Origin: Mycobacterium paraense
GTDB taxonomy: Bacteria; Actinomycetota; Actinomycetes; Mycobacteriales; Mycobacteriaceae
NCBI RefSeq assembly: GCF_002101815.1
Contig: NZ_LQPM01000013.1
Span: 372,001-436,000, forward strand
Direction: 5' to 3'
DNA length: 64,000 nt
In this document: in pieces, positions 57,490 through 64,000 of the stretch
Layout: the number at the start of each line of letters is the position of its first letter
How positions within the stretch are numbered: position 1 is the stretch's first letter
Notes under the pieces: generated by a model
Seen by the model: the letters and a program-made list of their open reading frames with translations, nothing else
Told to the model about the DNA's origin: nothing
Databases searched by the model: none
Program-made: the position numbers and the translations under genes

Positions 57490-58197
57490 ATGCTCACCTT
57501 GCGGGACCACGATATCGATGATTATGCGGCGTTACGCGACATGGACAGCACCGATGTCGGGGTGCTGAACGAGGGCGATCGCGCCTGTCTCGACGAATTG
57601 GGCGAATATCTCGTCGCCAGCGATTCCTGGCGGCGATTATCGATCTGGCTGCTGCACAAGCATTTCGAACCGGGCGCCGGGGAGGTATTTGCGGAAACGG
57701 TCGTCAGCGCGCCGCGCGGAACACAAACCGCGCCCGTCGCCCGGCGCACCGCCACGGACCTGAGCGCAACATCCCTGCGGTTCGACCCGGAGGTCCGGGA
57801 TGGCCTCGGCGTCGTCGGCATGGAATTCGCCGATGTGGCCGACTTCGGCTCCACCGCGACGATGACCGCCGACGACGAGCCCGTCCTGGCCGGGATCGCC
57901 GAACGCCTGGGGGCCCGCGGCAAAACGGAGCGATTCGGCGTGCGCCTCATTCGCGATCCGCTCGGCCTGTCCGACGACGAAGTGCTCCTGGAAACCTGCG
58001 ACATCGCGCACCGCACCCTGCACTGCAGCGTCGGCGCACGGGGCGCCACCGCCAACGCCGTCGAGACGACCTGGCAATGGCGGCCCAATCCGGGTGCGTC
58101 CGGCCCCGCGGTGCACCGGTACTGCCTCAATCAGTGCACGTTGGACTCGGGCAACAACCACTTCATCACGGGCCACACCAACTACCCGGACTCTTAA
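57490..58197 (+). CDS. Unrecognised protein in the B12-riboswitch operon
   Basis: The 235-residue soluble protein has no signal peptide or membrane segment. It contains FAETVVSAPRGTQTAPVAR, an ERFGVRLIRDPLGLSDDEVLLETCDIAHRTLHCSVGARG stretch and a final YCLNQCTLDSGNNHFITGHTNYPDS. The Cys pair and several His near the C-terminus could bind metal or form a disulphide. I recognised no family. ATG 57490 is chosen because CGGAG lies about 8 bases upstream; a TTG frame at 57457 is weaker. It sits between the PPE2-like and ABC genes, with 12 bases before the ABC gene. Confidence 0.7.
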   Translation: MLTLRDHDIDDYAALRDMDSTDVGVLNEGDRACLDELGEYLVASDSWRRLSIWLLHKHFEPGAGEVFAETVVSAPRGTQTAPVARRTATDLSATSLRFDPEVRDGLGVVGMEFADVADFGSTATMTADDEPVLAGIAERLGARGKTERFGVRLIRDPLGLSDDEVLLETCDIAHRTLHCSVGARGATANAVETTWQWRPNPGASGPAVHRYCLNQCTLDSGNNHFITGHTNYPDS

Positions 58198-58209
58198 CCG
58201 CCGCGCGCA

Positions 58210-60072
58210 GTGACGGCCCCGCTGCAATCCCTCGATTTCACCGGCTCCGCGATCAGGCTGCTGAAACGCCTTGCCCCGCAGCGCGGGCGCGTCGCCGCGG
58301 TCATCGTGCTGTCGGTAATCGCCGTAGCGATCGCGGCGGCCGGCCCGCGGGTCCTGGGCCATGCCACCGACCTGATCTTCGACGGGGCCATCGGCCGGCG
58401 GCTGCCCGCCGGAATCACCAAGGAGCAGGCCGTCGCGGCCGCCCGCGCCCGCGGCGAGAGCACCTATGCCGACTTGCTGTCCGCCATGAACATCGTGCCC
58501 GGCAGGGGCGTGGACTTCGGCGCGGTCGGCCGGACGCTGGCGCTCGCGATGGCGCTGTATCTGTCTACAGCGCTGCTGGTTTGGTCGCAGGCCCGGCTGC
58601 TGAACGCGATCGTGCAGCGCAGCATGAAGGGCCTGCGCGCCGACGCCGAAGAGAAGGTGCACCGGTTGCCGCTGTCCTACTTCGACGGCCGGCAGCGCGG
58701 CGAATTGTTGAGCCGGGTCACCAACGACATCGACAACGTGCAGACCTCGCTCTCGACGATCGTCGGCCAGGTGGTCTCCGCGGTACTGACGGCGGGGGCC
58801 GCCCTGGCGATGATGGCCTCCATCTCGCCGCTGCTGGCCGGCATCGCGCTGCTGACGGTGCCGCTGTCGCTCGCGGCGACCCGGGCGATCGTGCGGCGGT
58901 CGCGGCGGCTGTTCGTCGCCCAGTGGGTGAACACCGGGCGCCTCGGCGCACACCTCGAGGAGACGTACAGCGGTTTCACCGTGGTCAAGACGTTCGGGCA
59001 CCGTCCCGAGGCGCTACGACGCTTCCACGACCTCAACGACGAGCTGTACCGGAGCAGTTTCGGCGCCCAGTTCTTCTCCGGCGTGGTGGGCCCGGCAACG
59101 ACGTTCGTCGGCAACCTCGGCTACGTCGCGGTGGCGGTCGTCGGCGGCGTGCAGGTGGCGACCGGCCGGATCACGCTGGGCAGCATCCAAGCCTTCGTGC
59201 AGTACGTACGGCAGTTCAACCAGCCGCTCGCCGCGGTCGCAGCCATGTACAACACGGTGCAGTCCGGGATGGCCAGCGCAGAAAGGGTTTTCGAGCTGCT
59301 CGACGAGCCCGAGGAAGCGCCGGACGGCGGGCCGGCGCTGGCGCCGCCCGATGGCCGGGGGCGGGTCGAGTTCCGGCGGGTGAGTTTCTCCTACCGCCCG
59401 GGCACCCCGGTGATCAACGACCTGTCCCTCGTCGCCGAACCGGGCAGCACGGTCGCGATCGTCGGGCCGACGGGGGCGGGCAAGACCACCCTGGTGAACC
59501 TGCTCATGCGCTTCTACGAGGTCGATTCGGGCGCAATCCTCATCGACGGTGTCGACATCGCATCGGTGAGCCGGCGCTCGCTGCGGTCACGCATCGGCAT
59601 GGTGCTGCAGGACGCCTGGTTGTTCGACGGGACGATCGCGGAGAACGTCGCCTACGGCCGCCCCGGGGCGGGCCCCGACGAGGTGGTCGCCGCCGCCAGG
59701 ACCGCCCACCTGGACCAGTTCGTGCGGACCCTCCCGGAGGGCTACTCCACCCAACTGCACAACAACGGCGGCAACATCAGCGCCGGCGAGCGGCAGCTCA
59801 TCACCATCGCGCGGGCGGTGCTGTCCCGCCCGCAGCTGTTGGTCCTCGACGAGGCGACCAGTTCGGTCGACAGCCGCACCGAGCTGCTCATTCGGCGGGC
59901 CGTCGCCGCGCTTCGCCAGAACCGCACGAGTTTTGTCGTCACGCACCGCCTTTCGACCATCCGCGATGCCGACCGCATCCTGGTCGTGGAGGCGGGCGAG
60001 GTCGTCGAGCAGGGCACCCACACCGAACTGCTGGCTCGGCGGGGCGCCTACTACCGCATGACGCGGGCCTGA
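58210..60072 (+). CDS. ABC transporter, fused membrane-ATPase (type IV exporter fold)
   Basis: The 620-residue half-transporter has six membrane helices (about residues 20-330), then an ATPase domain (about 375-615). Walker A is GPTGAGKTT (residues 419-427), the signature reads ISAGERQ (523-529) in place of LSGGQ, Walker B is LLVLDE (543-548), and the H-loop His is 579. The fold is the exporter type used by MsbA-like and some import proteins. GTG 58210 follows the unknown gene by 12 bases. It shares the riboswitch-led transcript, so B12 or related metabolism is a plausible cargo, but not shown. Confidence 0.9.
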   Translation: MTAPLQSLDFTGSAIRLLKRLAPQRGRVAAVIVLSVIAVAIAAAGPRVLGHATDLIFDGAIGRRLPAGITKEQAVAAARARGESTYADLLSAMNIVPGRGVDFGAVGRTLALAMALYLSTALLVWSQARLLNAIVQRSMKGLRADAEEKVHRLPLSYFDGRQRGELLSRVTNDIDNVQTSLSTIVGQVVSAVLTAGAALAMMASISPLLAGIALLTVPLSLAATRAIVRRSRRLFVAQWVNTGRLGAHLEETYSGFTVVKTFGHRPEALRRFHDLNDELYRSSFGAQFFSGVVGPATTFVGNLGYVAVAVVGGVQVATGRITLGSIQAFVQYVRQFNQPLAAVAAMYNTVQSGMASAERVFELLDEPEEAPDGGPALAPPDGRGRVEFRRVSFSYRPGTPVINDLSLVAEPGSTVAIVGPTGAGKTTLVNLLMRFYEVDSGAILIDGVDIASVSRRSLRSRIGMVLQDAWLFDGTIAENVAYGRPGAGPDEVVAAARTAHLDQFVRTLPEGYSTQLHNNGGNISAGERQLITIARAVLSRPQLLVLDEATSSVDSRTELLIRRAVAALRQNRTSFVVTHRLSTIRDADRILVVEAGEVVEQGTHTELLARRGAYYRMTRA

Positions 60073-60073
60073 C

Positions 60074-60730
60074 TCAGCAGCCGCAGTCCCGGCCGCGCCA
60101 GGCCCGGACACCCTGCCAGGCCGCCACGCCGGCGATGCCGAGCCCCACGGCGGGATCGACCCACCAACCGCCCGGCCAAAACCCCGTCAGTGCAAGCGTG
60201 ATCAGGACCCCGGCGGCCTGCGCGCCGCAGAGGTAGTTCTGCATCCCTTCGGCCTCGGTGGCCCCGGAGTCCAACCGCGCCCCGAGCGAGCGGTTGGCCC
60301 GGCCCAGAATCGGCATGAGGAACAACCCGAACGCCGTCAACCCGATGCCGATCACCGACATCTCGGCGTGGTGCCGGGCGGTCAGGTCCTGCAGGGATTC
60401 GGCGGCGATGTACGGCGCGGTCAGCCAAAACGACACCGCGACACCGCGTTGCGCGCGCCGCTCGGCGCCCGGCGAGAACGCGCGGGCGCCGCTGAACCGC
60501 CACACCACCATCGCGCTGGCCAGCGCTTCCGACGCCCCGCCCAGCGCCCATCCGGTCAGCGCGACCGAGCCGACGGCCAGCCCCTGCCACAGCCCGACGG
60601 CGCCCTCGACGAGCACCACCGCAAGGCCGATCCAGGCGAGCCGCCGCGCCCACTCGGCGCTGCGCCGCCACCCGGCGTCGCGCGCCGCGGCGACACGGCA
60701 TTCGTCGGCGATGAGGGGAAAAGTGGTCAT
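60074..60730 (-). CDS. Cation-efflux-like membrane protein (Rv3271c-like)
   Basis: The 218-residue protein has five or six membrane segments, for example LAWIGLAVVLVEGAVGLWQGL and WLTAPYIAAESLQDL. It resembles a cation diffusion facilitator core. HHAEMS could be metal-binding, and the C-terminus ends RDCGC. It is convergent with the ABC gene, with one base between stops. In H37Rv the orthologue is an integral membrane protein of unknown activity. The start is ATG 60730. Confidence 0.8.
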   Translation of the reverse strand: MTTFPLIADECRVAAARDAGWRRSAEWARRLAWIGLAVVLVEGAVGLWQGLAVGSVALTGWALGGASEALASAMVVWRFSGARAFSPGAERRAQRGVAVSFWLTAPYIAAESLQDLTARHHAEMSVIGIGLTAFGLFLMPILGRANRSLGARLDSGATEAEGMQNYLCGAQAAGVLITLALTGFWPGGWWVDPAVGLGIAGVAAWQGVRAWRGRDCGC

Positions 60731-60882
60731 TGCGCGAGGCTAGCGACGAGCGGGCGGCATCGCCGGCGCGCACACGCCGCCGTGACACAACCGTGCCCCG
60801 CCGCCACGGGCCGTGGTCCCCGGCAACGCGCCGGGCGACCCGTAGTTATTGTGGCTAACGAGTAGACCGGGGAAGGGATGAC

Positions 60883-61797
60883 ATGGCGCGCACCGACAAC
60901 GACACCTGGGACCTGGCGACCAGCGTGGGAGCCACCGCGACCATGGTCGCCGCGGGCAGGGCGCGCGCGACCCGGGACGCGCTGATCGACGACCCGTTCG
61001 CCGAACCGCTGGTCCGGGCCGTGGGGGTCGATTTCATGACCCGGTGGGCCGCGGGCGAATTGAGCTCCGCGGACGTCGACGTTCCCGGCGCCCCGTGGGG
61101 CATGCAGCGCATGACCGACATGATGGCCGCGCGCACGCGCTACATCGACGCGTTCTTCGCCGCGGCGGGGGAAGCGGGCATCCGCCAGGTCGTCATCCTG
61201 GCGTCGGGTCTGGACGCCCGCGCCTACCGGCTGCCCTGGCCGGCCGGCACCACGGTGTTCGAGGTCGACCAACCCGAGGTCATCGCGTTCAAGCAAGCCA
61301 CCATCGCCGAACTCGGCGCCACGCCGACGGCCGACCTGCGGGCCGTGCCGATCGACCTGCGCCACGACTGGCCCGCGGCGCTGCGGCAGGCCGGGTTCGA
61401 CACCGGCCGCCCGGCCGCGTGGGCCGCCGAGGGGCTGCTCGGGTTCCTGCCGGCCGAGGCGCAGGACCGGCTGCTCGATCAGGTCACCGAGCTCAGCGCC
61501 GACGGCAGCCGGCTGGTGGCCGAGGTGTTCTGGAACACGGGGGTCAGCGGGGACGCGCTGAACGCCGCGAGCGGAAAGTGGCGGGAGAACGGCCTCGACA
61601 TCGCGCTGGGCGACCTGGGCTTCCCCGGCGAGCGCAACGACGTGGCGACCTACCTGGCCGACCGCGGGTGGCGGCCGGCCCGCACCCCGCTCAATCAGCT
61701 GCTGGCCGACACCGGACTACCGTTGCAGCCCGAGGGCCCCGACGCGCCGTTCGCCAGGAACTACTACTGCGCCGCGGTGCTGCACAAGGCGGGTTAA
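60883..61797 (+). CDS. Class I SAM-dependent methyltransferase (TIGR00027 family)
   Basis: The 304-residue methyltransferase has the large mycobacterial family's N-terminus ([24 protein letters not shown]) and DDPFAEPLV. The SAM site is [18 protein letters not shown] with the acidic [13 protein letters not shown]. The C-terminus repeats the usual [15 protein letters not shown]. Members are often reported as putative O-methyltransferases without defined substrate. ATG 60883 starts it. It is followed by a CoA transferase 12 bases on, so they are probably co-transcribed. Confidence 0.9.
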   Translation: MARTDNDTWDLATSVGATATMVAAGRARATRDALIDDPFAEPLVRAVGVDFMTRWAAGELSSADVDVPGAPWGMQRMTDMMAARTRYIDAFFAAAGEAGIRQVVILASGLDARAYRLPWPAGTTVFEVDQPEVIAFKQATIAELGATPTADLRAVPIDLRHDWPAALRQAGFDTGRPAAWAAEGLLGFLPAEAQDRLLDQVTELSADGSRLVAEVFWNTGVSGDALNAASGKWRENGLDIALGDLGFPGERNDVATYLADRGWRPARTPLNQLLADTGLPLQPEGPDAPFARNYYCAAVLHKAG

Positions 61798-61809
61798 AGG
61801 AAGGCCGAT

Positions 61810-63021
61810 ATGCCAAACACCCAGCCCCCCAAGCCACTTGACGGCTACCGGGTGCTCGACTTCACCCAGAACATCGCCGGGCCGCTGGCCGGGCAGGTGC
61901 TGGCGGACCTCGGCGCCGAGGTGATCAAGGTCGAGGCGCCGGGCGGCGAGGCGGCCCGGCAGATCACCGTGGTGCTGCCCGGACGCCCGCCGCTGCCCAC
62001 GCTGTTCTGGCCCCACAACCGGGGCAAGAAATCGCTGGCGGTCGACTTGACCTCCGGGGACAACCGGGAGCAGATACTGCGGCTGGCCGACACCGCCGAC
62101 GTCGTCCTGGAGGGCTTTCGCCCCGGCGTGATGGAGCGCCTGGGGCTGGGTCCCGACGACTTGCGGGCCCGCAATCCGCGCCTGATCTACGCCCGCCTGT
62201 CGGCCTACGGCGGCAACGGCCCGCACGGCAGCAGGCCGGGCGTCGACCTGATGGTCGCCGCCGAGTCGGGCATGACCACCGGGATGCCCACGCCGACAGG
62301 CAAACCGCAGATCATCCCGTTCCAGCTCGTTGACGCCGCCAGCGGCCACGTGCTGGCCCAGGCGGTGCTGGCCGCGCTGCTCAACCGGGAGCGCCACGGG
62401 GTGGCCGACGTCGTCCGGGTCGCGATGTACGACGTCGCGGTCGCGCTGCAGGCCAGCCAGCTCACCATTCACCTCAACAAGCCGAGCGAGGCGCCCCAGC
62501 CCAAGGGGGATTCGGAGCCAAAACCGAAGAAGCGCAAGGGGGTTGGTTTCGCCACCCAGCCGTCGGACGCCTTCAGGGCCGCGGACGGCTACCTGGTGAT
62601 CAGCGCCTACGTGCCCAAGCACTGGGCGAAGCTGTGCCAGATCATCGGCCGCCCGGATCTGATCGAGGACGAGCGGTTCATCGACCAGCGTTCGCGCGCA
62701 ATGAATTACCCGGAGCTGACCGAGGAACTCGAGTCGGCGCTGGCCGCCAGGACCGCCGCCGAATGGGTCGAGCTGCTGCAGGAGGGCGGCCTGATGGCGT
62801 GTTTGGCCTACACCTGGAAGCAGGTGGTCGACACCCCCCTGTTCGCCGAGAACGAGCTGGCCCTGCGGCTCGGCGGCGACGATCAGGCGATCTCCGTGGT
62901 CCGGATGCCGGCGCGCTACTCGAGCTTCGACGCCTCATCGTCCGGCTGGGTCACCGATCCGCCGCCCGCCCCGGGGCAGCACAACGAGGAATTCCTCACC
63001 GCACCGGAAACGGCGTCCTAG
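61810..63021 (+). CDS. CoA transferase family III (CaiB/BaiF; Rv3272-like)
   Basis: The 403-residue enzyme transfers CoA between carboxylic acids. The family signature DGYRVLDFTQNIAGPLAGQVLADLGAEVIKVEAPGGEAAR is at the N-terminus. The catalytic Asp lies in GSRPGVDLMVAAESG. ATG 61810 has GGAAGG upstream. The substrate is unknown. It is convergent with the response-regulator gene, 7 bases apart. Confidence 0.93.
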   Translation: MPNTQPPKPLDGYRVLDFTQNIAGPLAGQVLADLGAEVIKVEAPGGEAARQITVVLPGRPPLPTLFWPHNRGKKSLAVDLTSGDNREQILRLADTADVVLEGFRPGVMERLGLGPDDLRARNPRLIYARLSAYGGNGPHGSRPGVDLMVAAESGMTTGMPTPTGKPQIIPFQLVDAASGHVLAQAVLAALLNRERHGVADVVRVAMYDVAVALQASQLTIHLNKPSEAPQPKGDSEPKPKKRKGVGFATQPSDAFRAADGYLVISAYVPKHWAKLCQIIGRPDLIEDERFIDQRSRAMNYPELTEELESALAARTAAEWVELLQEGGLMACLAYTWKQVVDTPLFAENELALRLGGDDQAISVVRMPARYSSFDASSSGWVTDPPPAPGQHNEEFLTAPETAS

Positions 63022-63028
63022 CCCGGCT

Positions 63029-63469
63029 TTACATGCCCGGCAGCCGCACCACCTGAACGAAGAACTCGTCGATCTGGCGGACGGCGCTCATGAACTGGTC
63101 GAGGTCGACCGGCTTGGTGACGTAGGCGTTGGCGTGCAGCTCGTAGCTGCGCAGGATGTCCTCCTCGGCCGAGGAGGTCGTCAGCACGACGACCGGGATC
63201 CGGGCGAGGTCCGGGTCGGACTTGATCTTCTCCAGCAGCTGGCGGCCGTCGTATTTGGGCAGGTTCAGGTCGAGCAGGATGAGGTCGGGTCGCGGCGCAC
63301 CCTCGTATTGGCCGCGCCGGTAGAGGAAGTCCAGGCCCTCCTCGCCGTCGTGCGCGACGTGCAGATTGTTCTTGAGCTTGTTGTGCTCGAACGCTTCTCG
63401 CGTGATGAGCTCATCGCCCGGGTCGTCTTCGACGAGCAGGATTTCGATTGCCCTAACGGCTGACGTCAA
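63029..63469 (-). CDS. Single-domain response regulator (Rcp1-like)
   Basis: The 146-residue CheY-like receiver has no output domain. The acidic pocket is LLVEDDPGDEL, the phosphorylation Asp is in DLILLDLNLPKYDG, Thr in VVLTTSSAEED and Lys in VTKPVDLDQFM. Such regulators often accept phosphate from a PAS/GAF or phytochrome-type kinase. TTG 63469 (LTSAVRAIEILL) has GGAAGGAA 8 bases upstream and overlaps the kinase gene by 17 bases, supporting a cognate pair. Confidence 0.88.
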   Translation of the reverse strand: MTSAVRAIEILLVEDDPGDELITREAFEHNKLKNNLHVAHDGEEGLDFLYRRGQYEGAPRPDLILLDLNLPKYDGRQLLEKIKSDPDLARIPVVVLTTSSAEEDILRSYELHANAYVTKPVDLDQFMSAVRQIDEFFVQVVRLPGM

Positions 63470-64000
63470 GGTGGGTTCCTTCCGAGGTGACTGGACTGGC
63501 CGCGCCCGCACCCACCGGCGCGGGAATCGGCAGGGTGAACTGGAATCGGGTCCCGTCCGTGTAGGACGTGTCGACCCAGATGGCGCCGCCGTGGTGCTCG
63601 ACGATCTTCTTGCACAGCGCAAGGCCGACGCCCGTCCCGGAGTACACCTCGCGGCCATGCAGGCGCTGGAAGATCACGAAGACCTTCTCGGTGAACTCCT
63701 CGGCGATGCCAATGCCGTTGTCCGACACGGACAGTAGCCACTCGTCGCCGTGCTCGCCGGCGCGGCGTTCGCAGTCGATGACGACGCGGGGCCGGCGGTC
63801 CTTGTGCCGGAACTTGATCGCGTTGCCGATCAGGTTCTGCCACAGCATGGTCAGCAGTGTGGGATCGCCGATGACGTGCGGCAGGGGCTGCGGCGGCCGC
63901 ACGATCTCGGCGTCGGCTTCCTCGATCGCGGTGGCGAGGTTGGTCACGCCGGCCTCCAGCGCCGCGTCGAGTGCGACGTCGGTTTCCGAGGTGCCCAGCC
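63453..64000 (-). CDS. Sensor histidine kinase (5' end off window)
   Basis: Only the last 182 or so residues are visible. They form the ATPase domain: N-box LWQNLIGNAIKFRHKDRRP, G1 SDNGIGIAEEF, F-box VFVIFQRLHGREVYSGTG and G2 GTGVGLALCKKIVEHHGG. The frame is open to the window edge, so the sensor, dimerisation and phosphorylated-His regions lie outside. Its last residues overlap the start of the single-domain regulator that it presumably phosphorylates. Confidence 0.88.
   Translation of the reverse strand, partial: LGTSETDVALDAALEAGVTNLATAIEEADAEIVRPPQPLPHVIGDPTLLTMLWQNLIGNAIKFRHKDRRPRVVIDCERRAGEHGDEWLLSVSDNGIGIAEEFTEKVFVIFQRLHGREVYSGTGVGLALCKKIVEHHGGAIWVDTSYTDGTRFQFTLPIPAPVGAGAASPVTSEGTHLDVSR

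Overview
The window reads as chromosome from a slow-growing Mycobacterium, most likely the M. avium complex or a near relative. It is GC-rich, and its backbone follows the M. tuberculosis Rv3226c to Rv3272 interval almost gene for gene and in the same orientations: SRAP, aroA, rsgA, desA3, ppk2, tgs3, the kefB pair, secA1, hpf, lpqB-mtrB-mtrA, tmk, sahH, rubB-rubA-alkB, manA, pmmA, whiB2, fbiA-fbiB, mamA, manB-wbbL1-rmlD, lcp1, pacL1-ctpC and the Rv3272 CoA transferase. All family names come from reading the translations and from remembered orthologues. No database search was run. No tRNA, rRNA, CRISPR array or insertion sequence was recognised.

Layout. 1-1487: the end of a 13E12/HNH gene and a frameshifted membrane-protein gene. 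1508-6339: a DNA-lesion-sensing SRAP protein divergent from aroA-rsgA, then an HxlR-type regulator divergent from a thiolase. 6346-13518: lipid genes (the DesA3 desaturase and its reductase, the acyltransferase Tgs3) with ppk2. 13541-18414: a K+/H+ antiporter pair, an MddA-like methyltransferase, a double HD/HD-GYP-LuxR regulator and an unknown protein. 18484-29599: essential housekeeping (secA1, hpf, ComF-like, lpqB-mtrB-mtrA, tmk, sahH). 29686-35024: an alkane hydroxylase operon, an amino-acid transporter and a flavoprotein. 35002-50417: mannose and rhamnose sugar-nucleotide supply and cell-wall ligation (manA, TobH-like, pmmA, manB, wbbL1, rmlD, lcp1), interleaved with whiB2, the F420 genes fbiA-fbiB, the MamA DNA methyltransferase, a Nudix gene and an AbiEi/DUF559 gene.

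The most interesting part is 51.1-60.7 kb, which looks like a metal and cofactor island. A PPE-PPW gene lies behind an IdeR-like iron box. The zinc-efflux pair pacL1-ctpC follows, behind an AT-rich palindromic region. Next comes a cobalamin riboswitch leading a second, PPE2-like PPE-PPW gene, an unrecognised protein and an ABC transporter, with a cation-efflux-like membrane protein convergent at the end. Both PPE genes have a short upstream ORF whose stop codon overlaps the PPE start codon, which suggests coupled translation. The window ends in a SAM methyltransferase, a CoA transferase, a single-domain response regulator and a truncated histidine kinase.

Several gene ends carry small structural elements: tandem 10-15 bp duplications at stop codons, large hairpins just past stop codons, and a 53 bp repeat pair flanking the DUF559 gene.
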